This document shows positions 33,288-44,806 of a stretch of 64,000 nucleotides of DNA, in pieces. The stretch spans positions 3,582,762 through 3,646,761 of the forward strand of contig BCIO01000003.1 in assembly GCA_001599975.1 (NCBI GenBank), in the 5' to 3' direction. A program made the position numbers and the translations under genes. The DNA comes from Cystobasidiopsis lactophilus (lineage: Eukaryota; Basidiomycota; Agaricostilbomycetes; Agaricostilbales; Chionosphaeraceae). Under the pieces are notes generated by a model that did no database searches, had not been told where the DNA came from, and was given only the letters and a program-made list of their open reading frames with translations. The number at the start of each line of letters is the position of its first letter. Positions within the stretch are counted from its first letter, which is position 1.

Positions 33288-35588
33288 TCACGACAAGCCA
33301 AGATCCTGAGACGCAATTTTGAGGTCGCTGCCCCCCAATCATGCGGAAAGGGATGCCAGGCGCTCACCTTCTGGATCATGTTACGAGCGATGGGATGATA
33401 GAAGGCGGCATTCTTCTTGAAGGTGGACCGAGCCAGCTCGATGTCCAGCTTGCCAAGAGCGCGGTAGACCACTCGGCCTGGCGCGGGAAGTCAGCTTCGA
33501 CTAATGTGTGTGGCGAATGAGTCTTACAGAACTTCATTCGCCCCTTATCAGCAACCCTGAACAGCAAGACCTGAATCAGAAAAGGCACTCAAAGAAGGAA
33601 AGAAAGACAAAAAGGCGCACCACTCTGCCGCGCTTTTGGCAAAAGCACCTCCGCTGTGCGGCTTCAACGCCACGTTGTACCAGCGCAACCGGATCTCGGC
33701 CGACCCCGTGGAGTCAAAGTCATAAACGTCGTTCAACGCCTTGACGTCTTCCGGCGCAAACGCCTCCAAGCTCTCCAGCTTTTCGAGGAAGACCACCACT
33801 TGGTTGGACGAGAAGCCCTCCAAGTCCTTGGGCGAGAAGCTGGCAGTGTTCGAGCGGGCCTTGTCCCACTTGGCGGCTAGAGCATAAGCTGAGTCCGCTA
33901 GCGAAGTGTCGTACTCCATCTTGACCGGCAAGTCGATGCCTTCGCCATGAAGCCAAGCATCCCAGTCCACCACGCTGAGCTTCTGCGTGGCTTCCTTGTT
34001 CGGCGCAAAGTAAGAAATGAGATGCTCGTGCCATTGCTGGGTGGTGATGCTCTTGTGGGCGAAAGTCTTGATGTAATCGCGGACATAAGGCATCCAAACC
34101 TCCAGCCCTCCGACGGTGCGTTCGAGATAGAGCAGCAGGTTGGCCCCCTTGTCATAAGGGACAGTCGAGAAAGCGTCATCGGGGTCTTCGCCGACCGCAA
34201 AGTTGATGTGGAGCCTCTGGAACTTGGGCTTGTCTTGAAATTCTTCTAGTGACGCCTTCAAGCTGCGAGCTCCAATGATGAACGAGAAGGAACGCTCCGG
34301 TTCTCCGTGGAGCTCCCGCAAGATTAATCGCTCTAGAGTAGTGGTCCCTGTTGCCGGAATCATTGTCATCAGCTTGAGTGCTGATGGAGAGGAACTTTCG
34401 ACGAACAGCCTTCATTAAGCCAGAAGCTGCCCCAGTTGTGACATCCAATCAGATTACCGAACCAAGAGTGCGAAAGCTGCTCCTCGATGAGCTCTGGGGA
34501 CTCCCTTGAAGCGAAAAGTTCCTACCTCATGCGCCACCACATCGACCAATGAGCGATCCCCAGCCAGCAAAGTGGGCGTCAGGAAGGTCAAATTGGTATT
34601 TTCCATACCACCTGTTAGCACAGCCCAAGTTTCGTTAGCGGCCGCCATTTCGTCTGAGAGAACGGGGACGAAGAACACACCATAAGGGAAGGACTTGGGC
34701 AAGACCAAGAATTCGTAGTTCCCCCACACGTACTCGCCCACCAGCTTCTCCGCCGCCGTCAAAAAGTTCTCCGTCTCCTCAAACTCCCACTTGCACGCTT
34801 TGGCCAGGTCCGGCTGGGCCCACACGCCCGTCCTTGGCCCCAGCGATTCATAGACGAACAGGCCGCCGGCGATGGCCACCAGGTAGCTTGGGATGGCGAT
34901 CGGTTGGTCGTACTTGAACACGGTGTCGGCAGGGATCTCCTTTTGGGTGGTGGGAGGCGAAACGCGGCGGGCGGAGAGGAGGAGCGCGCAGCCTTCGAGG
35001 CCGCAGGACACGCTGGCCGAGTAAGTGAACTTGATGGCCGGAGTGTCTTGGCATGGGAAGAGGCTCCTGGCGTGGATGGCTTGGGACTGGGAGTAGACGC
35101 AGGGCAGTTCGCCGTCGACTTGGCTGGTTGATCGGTTCCTCGCAACATGAGCGCCCGTCTTGAGTCACCACGCAAACGACCAAAGCTCACTCGACTTCCA
35201 GCCAGCCCAAGGAGGTGCACCTGTCAGTGGTCGAGTACTGAATGACCAGCTTGGCTTCCTGGCCCTTCCTCAGAGAAGCATTGATGTCCAGCCTGGAGCC
35301 CATGACCGGGTGCCTGGGCTGGAGCTCCCACGTTACATCCAGACCATCGAGCGAGATCTTGGTGATGTCCAAGTAGGAAGTGTCGAGCTGGATGGCCGTG
35401 CAGTCCTTCGCCGCCTTCAAAGTGTGCTCGCATGACCCTTTGATGAGCTTGTGCTTGAAGTCGACAACCCAGTCAAAGTGGATGTGCGTGCTGTAGACGT
35501 GGTTGAAATTGGCCTGGCACGCTGGGTCGGCCATTGCTCGCGTTGCTGCTTCGTCGGAGTCGGACGTCGATGTCGAAGCCGGCATCAT
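33288..35588 (-). CDS. M1-family metalloprotease, leukotriene A4 hydrolase / aminopeptidase type
   Basis: Zinc aminopeptidase, also able to act as an epoxide hydrolase in related proteins; cytosolic. Blocks in order: VYSTHIHFDWVVDFKHKLIK, VYSQSQAIHARSLFPCQDTP, the GxMEN loop GGMENTNLTFLTPTLLAGD, and the zinc site HELSHSW (HExxH). The third ligand is in SFWLNEGC, then TVPYDKGANLLLYLE. The C-terminal helical domain begins around KWDKARSNTASF and ends KKNAAFYHPIARNMIQKDLG, then LS and the stop at 33288. The zinc site is rebuilt across an intron: VDVVAHE is joined to LSHSWFGNLIGCHNWGSFW with GTAGGAAC...GAGCAG removed (about 34459-34526). Other introns lie near 34330-34400, 33490-33620, 33300-33370 and 35130-35190. 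The start is at 35588, with a later in-frame ATG at 35534. It is divergent from the sirtuin, whose ATG is at 35615. Confidence 0.9.
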
Positions 35589-35614
35589 GGACTCGAGTCC
35601 CCTCCCGGATCTCG
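35589..35614. promoter_or_regulatory. 26-bp divergent start-to-start interval
   Basis: The start codons proposed for the aminopeptidase (35588, minus) and the sirtuin (35615, plus) are only 26 bases apart. Transcription start sites must lie within the neighbouring gene, giving overlapping antisense 5' UTRs. Using the alternative aminopeptidase start (35534), the distance is 80 bases. Confidence 0.5.
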
Positions 35615-36936
35615 ATGCCGTCCATCCCCACCGCGTCCTCTTCCAGGCCTTACTTGAAGCACTCGGTTGACGTGGCGGCCGAGCGATTGGCCGGCGTGCT
35701 CGACAAATCGACTAACACGCTCTTGTTGACCGGCGCCGGTGTCTCTGTCGATTCGGGCATTCGCGCCTATCGTGGCCCAGAGGGCGTAAGCTGCTCTTCT
35801 TGCCAGTAGACTGTGCTAGGTCTGAAGCTAGAGGGAGCTTTGCAGAGCTACGAGCTGAACAAACATTATCGACCCATCTTTCATCACGAGTGAGTTCCTG
35901 CTCCTTCGTCCTTTCGTTTGCCAATCTGAGAAGTCACTCCCATAGATTTGTGTCAATGTGAATCGCTGGGGTTCTTTGAAGCGCCAAATTCGAGGAAACT
36001 GACATTTGGGTGGCGAAGACCGGAAGCCAGGCAGCGCTATTGGGCTCGGTCTTACCTAGGCTACCCGCCAGTCCGAATGGCCGAAGCCAACCCTTCGCAC
36101 TTTGCCGTCTCGGCGTTGCAGTACTTGGGGAAAGCGCACGCGGTCATCACGCAGAACGTTGATCGCCTCCACCACAAAGCCCACCAAGTCGCCCGGCTGC
36201 CAGAGGACACCATCACAGAGCTGCACGGCTCCCTGAAGCACGTGGTGTGCCTCAACTGCAAGACGGTCTCCGATCGAGACGAGATGCAAGACACTTTGTC
36301 GGCCATGAACCCCGAGTGGGCGCAGTACGCCAAGGAGACCTCCGAGCAAGGCATCGAGCCCCGGTCGAACCCGGACGGCGACGTCGACCTTCAAAATAGA
36401 TCCTACGACTCGTTCAAGCTGCCCAATTGCAAAGTTTGTGGCGAGGGCCCTCTTAAGCCTGCTGTGTGAGCGACCAACTCTCACGGTGACCCCGCTCATG
36501 GCTCATCGAGAGTGTGCCGCGCAGAACCTTCTTCGGCGAGAATGTTAGCGAAGAGCTCAAATCTCACACGAACCAGCTGGTGCAAGAAGCGACCGCCATT
36601 CTAGTCGTTGGCTCCAGTCTTGCCACCTACAGCGCTTTCCGGTGCGTTTCTCTCCCGTGAAGCGCCAGCTCAATTGAATCTGACGGATACGACAGGCTAC
36701 TTAAAGCTGCTGTCGAGCGTGGGGTGCCCGCCATCTTGCTCAGCATGGGCCCTTCGAGAGGCGACCCGCTCATTGACGACAACCTTCGATTCGATCTCGC
36801 ATGCACTCCCGTCTTACATCAGACTCTAAATCTACTGCACGCCAATAAGAAAGACGGACCCCTCTTCCAAACACTTCTCAACAGCGGCACCATTAAGGCT
36901 GTCGAAAGTCGCAGCAAATACCCCTCAGCATCTTGA
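35615..36936 (+). CDS. class II-like (SIRT4-type) sirtuin, NAD-dependent deacylase
   Basis: NAD-dependent protein deacylase or ADP-ribosyltransferase, likely mitochondrial by family. The ATG at 35615 gives MPSIPTASSSRPYLKHSVDV. Motifs: LLLTGAGVSVDSGIRAYRGP (NAD site), then after intron 35786-35845 SYELNKHYRPIFHHE. The catalytic-core segments RYWARSYLGYP and HAVITQNVDRLHHKAH follow. The zinc ribbon is VCLNCKTVS ... LPNCKVCGEGPLKP (four Cys). After another intron (about 36466-36522) comes TFFGENV ... ATAILVVGSSLATYSAFR, and after a last intron (about 36642-36695) LLKAAVERGVPAILLSMGP. The stop is at 36934-36936. Two introns near 35890-36020 are not exactly placed. The zinc-binding cysteines and the His of ITQNVD...H are present, so it looks active. 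Exon 1 codes for a short basic leader consistent with a targeting peptide. Confidence 0.87.
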
Positions 36937-37211
36937 AAAGCCCCTCTACAGCCACCCTTCGTAGACAGTCAAATTAGCATACTTGTAATAGAACGCACGC
37001 ATGAGCATACCATATCACAAAGGCTCGTTGCTGAGCGGCCGAGCCCCTCCGATGACACGCCCTCGCACGAACACGGACCCAATGTTTCGGTCGTCACCCT
37101 GCGGAGGGAATGAGGGAAGGTATGCAAGGCGTGCATCAAAAACACATACAGCGAATAAGACTGCAAGCAAAACCAACAACGTCACTCAGCAAAGTTTGAG
37201 GGCGAGTGAGA
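36937..37211. terminator. convergent 3' regions
   Basis: 275 bases between the stops of two convergent genes (sirtuin and guanine deaminase), holding their 3' UTRs and polyadenylation regions. No motif is clear enough to pinpoint a cleavage site. Confidence 0.3.
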
Positions 37212-39242
37212 TTAGCCATGCTTACACTTCTCGAAAACGGCTTCAATATCGTCGTCTGAGTCAACAAACAGTGCAGGATTGAGCCCCTCTGGATAAGGGT
37301 CGGGTAAAGAGTTGAGGATCTCTTCCAAGTCGTGGTCCGGGCCGAGCCGGGGCTTGACCTCTTCCGCCGTCTTTTGCCCAGTTTGGATGAGTAGGGCGTC
37401 AAACTCCTTGCCAACGACGAAATTGCCAATGCGGTCTTCGAGGCAGCAAACCTCGGCGCCTCCCATGGTGGCCAGGTAGAACAGGGTGTCGAGGTGCAAG
37501 TGCGTGCCAGCAAAGCCGGGCTCATTGGGCTTCTTGGTCGGGGTCAGCGAGCGGCCTCGTTCATTCGAATTGGGGCTGGCAGGTCGTGGCGGTGGTGCTG
37601 TGTTGAAACCCAGCACTTTGGACACCACACTCGCCTCCCGAATGGCAGTGAGGATGCCCATGCCAAAGCCGCCGGCCACATCGGTGCCCATTCCAACCCT
37701 GATTTTAATATGAGTGAGGTGGACGAGCGGTAGGAGTACGAAGACACGCACTTGACGCCCTTGTCCAATAGCTCTCCAACCCGTGTGATGCCACTGCGCA
37801 AATTGTTGTTCGAGCTGTACGCAATCGCAACATTTAACAAAACATCAAGACCTTGTTGTAAGGGAAAGCGCGCACGAAGGGCAATGAGAAATGCCAGCCT
37901 TCTTCGACTTGATAAGCTCCACCTCGTCGTCCGTCAAATGCACGCAATGAGCTAGGATGGTGTTGTGCCGCAGCAAACCAAAGTGCTCGTAGACGCCAGT
38001 GTAGCTGCTAGCAAAGGGAAACAGCTCCTTGGTGAATTCGACTTCGGTCTGCGCGAAGGGTCAGTGATCGGCACTAAAATTGACCAGGCGGCAACGGACC
38101 TCGTTTTCAGCAAGATGGGTCTGGATGTGAAGAGTGCCGTCCCTGGCGACCAAGGCACCCAAACTGGCCAACAGAGAGTCGCTGCACGAGATGGCAAAGC
38201 GAGGGGTGACAATGGGCTGCACCAGCGCGCTCTCGTCCGCCATCTCTGTCAACAGCGACGACTGGCTGGAAACAGATGACCGGTGAGAAGACGCATGCGA
38301 GCTGTGGGATCCCGTTTCATCAAGCTCGCTCGCGTCCAGAGTCGGGCTGCAGCAGTTTTGGCGAACATGGCGAATGAACTCTTTGGTCTCAGCGATGCTG
38401 ATGGAGGCGTTCTTCTCCTGGTACTCGGGACTGAAGTTACCCATGATTCGTTAGTGATGACTGTGGAACGTAATAGCGGGACCTACATGGCATTTCGGTC
38501 CATGCAAACCTTGCCAACAAAGGCACGCTGGCCTTTCTTGTGGCAGATGCTGGCGAGAATCTCTGTCGCCTCCTTGTGTAGGGTTCCATAGTAAGCACAT
38601 GTCGTTGTCCCGCAGTTGATCACCCTAGTGACGACACTCTCGTAGGTCTTGCGGGCGTAAGGGACGCTAGCATACTTCTTCTCTCGTGGAAAGGTGACCT
38701 GCAAAGTCGCTCAGAGACGGCTTCCTTCGCTCCGCCAGTGCTCCAGCTCACCTTGGTGAGCCACTCGAGCAGTTGGAAGTTCTGCCCGTAGGCTAGATTG
38801 GGATATTGAGAGGCATCTGGAAGGAAGCAGATGGTTAGCCTAGCAGAATATCAGGAGACTGGGCCAGCTCACGAGTATGCGTGTCGATCTATGCATCACG
38901 AAAACATCAATACACGGCGCTATTTTAACCCTTCAGCGAACTTACCAAGCCAGGCATCAAGAATTCGCCTTTGAGTAGAGGGTTGAAAATGGCGTCCTCC
39001 CAGCCCATTTCCTTCAGCTTGGCGGGAGCATCCGCGAGTGGGATGTTGGGCTCAATGAAAGCGATGATTCCTGCGGCATTGATGCCCAGCAAAGTGTCGT
39101 GGAGGTATTCCGTCTCCCGCAGGCCTTTGGAGTGGATGGCTTCGCAGTGAAAGACCCGTCGAGGGACGGCCTGTTCTCCAGTCTCAGAGTTTGCTCTCGT
39201 CTTATCAAGAGCACGTACAGAAGGCTGGCCAGGACTGATCAT
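37212..39242 (-). CDS. GUD1: guanine deaminase
   Basis: Zinc amidohydrolase converting guanine to xanthine in purine salvage, cytosolic. From the ATG at 39242 (MISPGQPSVRALDKTRANSE) a short leader precedes RRVFHCEAIHSKGLRETEYL, which is typical of the family N-terminus. GEFLMPGL, the metal-binding HxH motif just after it, and VTFPREKKYASVPYARKTYE follow, then GTTTCAYYGTLHKEATEILA and FVGKVCMDRN. The metal ligands HLAE and AHCVHL appear with SSNNNLRSGITRVGELLDKG. The last exons contain VGMGTDVAGGFGMGILTAIR (catalytic Asp) and MGGAEVCCLEDRIGNFVVGK. An acidic C-terminal tail follows (the stop is at 37212). A Ser-rich insert (SHSSHASSHRSSVSSQSS) between the TIM-barrel segments is not usual for the family. 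At least seven introns. It starts 156 bases downstream of the SMC4 stop on the same strand. Confidence 0.9.
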
Positions 39243-39398
39243 CGTTGCTGGCTGCCAAGCGCAAACGAGGGGAGATAAGCTTCGGTCCTTTTTCGGCTCT
39301 TCAAGGCACGTGTCAGACGCTGGAGACCTTTGCTTTCGTTGCTCGCTTTCTACTATTGCAGGGCTTGCCAAGGGTAGCTAAGAATACAGAGAATGGTG

Positions 39399-42300
39399 TT
39401 ACGCTCGCACCGACTCTTCCCGGACGCGCTCCTCTTTTGCGCCACCGAGTGCCTTGATGTCAGAGTTCGCTGCGAGGCTCTCGGGTCAGATGCTTCGAGA
39501 TCGGGCTGGTAACCCCACTCACCAATGGTGATGGACTTGGTGCAATTGGCGACCCTGTGGCGCAAGACTTGTTAGGGAATGTCGAAACCGAGCTAGTCAA
39601 GACGCACTTGTAGATGCCCACCAGCCGAGCCGCCAACTCGAACATGTTGTTTCGGAGCGAGATGACTGGGCGAGCATCCATGATCAGAACACATATTTGA
39701 TCTGGGTGGTAGAACGACTCACTGATGAATTGGGCATTCTTCGTCCGTTGTGCGATGTAGCCGGCCACGATGGACACATTGCGGAAATCCAAGGCGGCGT
39801 CAATCTCGTCCCTGCCGCTCGGGTCAGCTATGGGAAAAAAGATACGGAAGAAGACGAACATGAAGTAGAGAGGCGTTGGCTTGAAGACGTGAAGGGCAAA
39901 CACCAGCGCCAGCGAGCTTAACGTCTTTTCGCCGCCCGACAAGTTCGAGATGTGCTTCCATGACTGCACACAAAGAGATGAGGACGAGATGAAAAGCGAG
40001 CACAGAGCACATGACAAACCTTTTTGGGTGGCATCACGCTGAAAATGATGCCTTCCGAGAACGGATCCAAACTGTCGACCAACTCGAGCTCCGCGTTGCC
40101 GCCCATGGTGATCATCTGATACATCTCCTTGAGTTTCAAGCTGATCTGGCTGAAGCCTTCCATGAAGCTCTCGAGACGCTGCTTGCGCAGGTCTTCGGCC
40201 ATCTGCTTGGCGGCGTCGCGCTCGCTCGTAACCGTCTCCAGATCTTTGGCGCGCTGCATGAACTCCTTCTCTCGCTTGCGGTACTCCTTGAGCACAGAGA
40301 GATCCGGCTTGGCCTTGTCGATGATGTCTTCGAGAACTGAGATTTCCTTCTTGAGGTTTTCCGGGCTGAAAGTGGCAATCTCCTCCTCGGTGTATTCGCG
40401 CAGGACAGTGGGCGCAGGCTTGGCCGGTGTCGGGGCCTTAGGTGCTTCGGCTGGTGCTTCGTTTTGTTCGCCGTCTTCCTTCGGTTCCTCTTCGCCATCG
40501 GCTTTGGGCTCGTCTGTCGAAGCAGCAGCAACCCCTTCTTCGCTTGCAGGGGCAACCGCCTCAGGTGCAGGTGGAGCAAGTGCAGGTTCGTCGTCGTCAT
40601 CGTCTTCGTCGATGTCGTGCAGCTCGAGCTTGTCGATCTTGCGTTGAACCACCTCGCGCTGCTTGCGGCCATCCTTGATATCGCCCTGCAGCTTATCCCG
40701 CTGCTGCTCGAACTTGAGCTGTTCGAAAAAGAACGGTATTCGCTTTAGCAGTGGCAAACGACACAGGGCCTTGGAGCGCACCTCTTTGGCCTGGAAGCTT
40801 TTCATGGCGTGGTTGTGCTCGTCCAACTCGGCCTTGACGGCGGACAATTCTTCCTTGGTCTCTTCAAAGAACACGCGCGCTTGTTCAGTGTTGGTCCTGT
40901 AGCTCTCCGCAGCCTGGCTGTTGTTGCGCAGCTTTTTGTCGAGCTGCTCAATCTCGCCCTCGGCCTCTTCGAGCGCTGCTGTGTTCGTGGTGATGGCCTT
41001 TTCGAGCTTCACGAGGTCCTTCTCGGCTTTGGTGCCGGCCACTTGGGCCTTGGTGAGCCGGTCGGAGGCGAGTTCGATGCGAGACTTGATGTCGCTGACT
41101 TTGGTCGTCTGCACGCGCAGCTTGGTGCCGCCCACGGCCATGATCTGATCTTGCAAGGCTTGGACCTCGGCCTCGATGGCTTCGGTGTGGGTGCGCAGGG
41201 ATTTGAGCTCCTTGTCGTGCTTGGCGACGATGGTGTCCAGCACGGCGATCCGTTCCACGTCACCAGCCTCGGGAGTCAGTTGCGAGCTGTCGATTATTCA
41301 AGAAGATTTTCTGAGTGAGCAAGCACTGCGGCCGGGAAGAACCACCGACCTTAATTCCTTGATACGCTTCTTGGCCTCTTCCATGCGCTTGCCACAGCTC
41401 TTGACAGTCATCTGCAGCTTGGCAATGGCGTTGTCGAGCTCCTTGGGCTTCTTGCGCAACTCGTGCATTTCGTCCTCGGCCTTCTCCAAGGCGTCCTTGA
41501 GCTTGGAGTAAGCGCCGTCGCACTTGGCCTGATCCGCCTCGAGCTTGGCCACTGCATCGGCCGTCATCTCGTCGCCGGTGATCTTGTTGCCCATGAGGCC
41601 TCGGACCTGGCGCGTTCCACCGCCGGCCATGGTGCCCGACTTGTCGATGAGCTGACCTTGCAAGGTGACCACACGCCACCTCTGCGAGCCGCCATACGCC
41701 AGCCGCCTCGCTTGCTCCATGTCAACCGCGACCAGCGTGTCAGTGATGGCTTCGTGAAAGACGACGGCAAACTTGGGATCTTTAGGGGTGATGAGGTCGA
41801 ACAGCCGGGGTGCGTTCTCCGGTGTGGCCTTGGGCGACAAGTCCCGCTGGCGAATCTGGTCGAGGCACATGATGGTGGCTCTGCCTGACCGTTGTTTGCG
41901 AAGGTGGTCCAAGCACTCCTGGCCGATCTTGACTGTGTCGACGACCAGGTTGTTGAGCTGAGGGCAGGCGGTGGAGATGGCCACGTCGTACTTGCTGTCG
42001 ATCCGACCCAAGTCGCCGAGCCGACCGTGGAAGCCAGACAGCCGGCCCATGGTGACGAGCTTGGTGAGGTCGCCAAGCACCTTGGACTGGGAAGTTCGGG
42101 CGTTTTGGGTCGAGCGAGCTTCGTCGGCTTTGGACCTTGCGGCGTTGGCTTTCGCTTTGGCCTCTTCCAGCTCGGCGTGCAGCTCTTCCAATTGGGACGC
42201 CTGCTCGCGGATGGCCTCCTCCGCGTCCGTCTTCTCCTCGGTAAGGGACTCGAGCTCTGCCTGGCTGGTGGTGGCCTGCTCCTCGATCCGCTCCAGGCTC

Positions 42301-44343
42301 TCGGTGGCGTCGTCCATCGATCGCTGGGCTGAAGAGACACGGTCTTGGAGCAGCTTGCGTTCCGAATCAGCCACAGACCGCTCCGAGGTCTCCTTGGACA
42401 CCTTGGCCGCCCACGGTTGGAGTTCGGCTTGCTTGACGGTCATCTGCGCCGAGATGTGCGCCGTCTTGTCTGTGGCCAAAAGTATAGCTGAGACAGTGTT
42501 TGTCTACCGAGGAGACTACGCAGCGCACCTTTGAGGGAATCGCGAATCTTGTCCAGCTCGACTTCCTCGGTCTCGAGCGACTTTTCCAGCTTCTCGACTT
42601 CGCCGGTAAGCTTGGTCACCTCCTCAGCGCGGTCGCGGATGTCAGATGTGGCTTGGGACTTGGCGTGCCCGTCGTCGGCGAGCGACTTTTTGGCCTTCTT
42701 CTGCTTGGCGACCCAGTGCTTCTTCTGCTCCGACAGCTGGACGTCTTGCTTCTCGAATACGGCCAGCTCGCGCTCTAATGACTTGAGCTCCGCCTCGCAT
42801 GTCTGTTCGTCATTTTTGAACAGCAAATTAGGATTGAAAATTTGTGAATGGTGAGCACGACGAACCTTTGTGGTCTCCAGCTTTTCTTGGTAGGTCTTCT
42901 CGCACTCCTCGGCAGCGGTGATGCGATCGGCTTGGGCGTCCCGTTCAGCTTGTAAGTCCTTGGCCAGCGTTTCCTGTGCGGTGATGGCTCGTCAATCACC
43001 ACCTCCACGTGAAAGAAAGTGGTGAGGCAGCGCCCGTCAAGAAACGCACCAGCTCGTTCTCGTAGTTGTCCAAATCCTGGTCCAAGCGGTACCGGAAGCA
43101 CTGGAAGAGCATCGAGTTGAGCTCGGTCAGGCGGTTCTGGTCCTTGAGGAAGTCGTCGGCCTTCTTCTTGCTGGCCTCGAGCGCCTGCTTCTCGCGCTCG
43201 ACGTGCTTGACCCGGTTGAGCTTCTCGGTGCGGATCTCGTTGAGCCGCTCGACCTCCTCGGCCGCCTTCTCGATCGGTTCCTTATACTGTTTATTTTTTT
43301 CGTCGGTCGTTAGCTGTCGCGGTGGGAGGCCAAATAATAGGCTGGGCATACCTTTGAGGTGCCTATGATGTCTTCTAGATATTCTAATAAACCGTCTTCG
43401 TGCTCGTTGGGTGCCTGTTCGTCGCAAAGAACGTGAGACGTAATTCCTGTCAGGAGTGTAAAAACTGCCAGCGAACCTTTGGCTTCATCTGCGCTATTGA
43501 CTCGACCTCGCCCTGTGCATTGCCAAACTCAGAATTCAGACAAGGGCAATGAATGAGGCAAGGCAATGGGCAAACGCACCTGCAAGATCAAAAAGCGCTT
43601 ATGGTCCAGGTCGATGCCCTTGCCTTTGAGCAAGGTGGTGACCTCTGTGAAGTTGGAGAGCTTGTTGTTGATGGTGTACTTGTTCGAGTTGTTGCGGTAC
43701 GCGGTCCTGGCCACGACCAGGTCCGAGTTGGGCACGACGCGGTGGTTGCCCTCCTTGCCGCCCGGCTGTGCGTCGTTCACGTTCAGTCACCATACCCTGG
43801 TAGTGTATAATGTAGCAGTATTCACGCACAATGTCGATGATCTCCCGGAAGTGCACCTGGACCGAGCAGTAGTCGAGGTCCATTCGCCCCTCGGAATTGT
43901 GGATGAGCTCGCTGAGCTGTGTGCATTCGCCGTCGCCGTCAGCCCGCGCCCGCCCACAACACGCCCAGTGAATGGCCACCAACCTTGCCCTGGCGCATCT
44001 TGTTGGCCTTGAAGCCAAACACAAACAAGAGCGCGTCGATGGTGTTCGACTTGCCCGAGCCATTGGGGCCGACGATGGCGGAGAAGGACGTGTGGAAGGG
44101 CCCGATGTGCACCTCGCCGGCGTACGACTTGAAGTTGATGAGCACGATCTCGTGGATCACAAGCCGCTGGATGTGCTCGTTGACCGCCTGCAGCTTGCCG
44201 CCCGCCTTGGCTTGGGTGCTGGGCGTGCCAAACCGCCGCCCTGGTGTGCCCGCCGCCCGCTGGCCTGGCGTGTTCGTCGACAGCGGCCGCAACGGTGTGC
44301 TGGGCGGCGTCGACTGCGGCTGCTTCTCCCCCTCTTCGCTCAT
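39399..44343 (-). CDS. SMC4: condensin subunit SMC4
   Basis: ATPase core of condensin, which compacts chromosomes in mitosis. ATG 44343: [20 protein letters not shown], a disordered Pro/Thr-rich head, then [20 protein letters not shown] and Walker [23 protein letters not shown]4-specific [20 protein letters not shown] follows, then the N coil and a hinge ([20 protein letters not shown] ... GTMAGGGTR). The C coil is interrupted by a strongly acidic, Pro/Ala-rich insert ([20 protein letters not shown] and on). The C-terminal head has [20 protein letters not shown] and Walker [14 protein letters not shown] (spliced AT|G). The last exons read [10 protein letters not shown] and [20 protein letters not shown] with the stop at 39399. 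About eleven introns, among them near 39808-39860, 39470-39525, 41285-41350, 42487-42530, 43310-43350. The order head-hinge-head and motif set make SMC4 more likely than other SMC members. Confidence 0.9.
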
Positions 44344-44806
44344 CGTCGTCGTCGTTGCCGCAAACCAAGTTCGGAGCCCTTGTTTACTTTTCCAAATTTT
44401 GGCCTGCCTCAAATTATGGTCGGTGCAGGCAGCATGAACAAGAGCTACCGAGTTTCAAAAGATACGAGAGTGCAGCGGGTACAGCGACGGGGCCCGGCAA
44501 AGACTACCCCAATTCAATTTGACCTTTTGCCACCAGACGGGGGAATTGGCGCCCTGCAAGATTGGGTCGCGCTGCGGAGAGCTAAGGGAGGTACACAGCA
44601 TAGATGAGCTTAAGAAGAGACCAGGTTGGCCAATGATTTGCTATTTCGTCGCCGGCGAAGGAAGGGCGGCCGCGGGCTTTCGACTCTCGAGCAATAATGA
44701 TGATGTAGTTACAGTGGCAAACGGTGTTCCCAGCGGGTAGCTGGTCATCGTTCACAGTGGATACAAGTAGCACGCTTGATAATGCAAATGACGCTCAAAC
44801 AACAGT
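44344..44806. other. SMC4 promoter region and tail of the WW-like gene
   Basis: No gene. A GTGGCAAA at 44714-44721 is part of a ~35-base sequence repeated near 47.35 kb (CAGTGGCAAACGGTG followed by TTCCCAGCGGGTAGCT or a close variant). Confidence 0.4.
44526..44534 (-). promoter_or_regulatory. GGTGGCAAA (PACE-like) element
   Basis: Exact match, 183 bases upstream of the SMC4 start at 44343 and in the same orientation as that gene. Confidence 0.5.

Noticed and set aside
35786-35819. A 34-base intron in the sirtuin after RGPEG
   Set aside because: Using the acceptor at 35845 instead gives a 60-base intron and restores the conserved GSYxxNxxYRPI sequence, so the short version is not needed.
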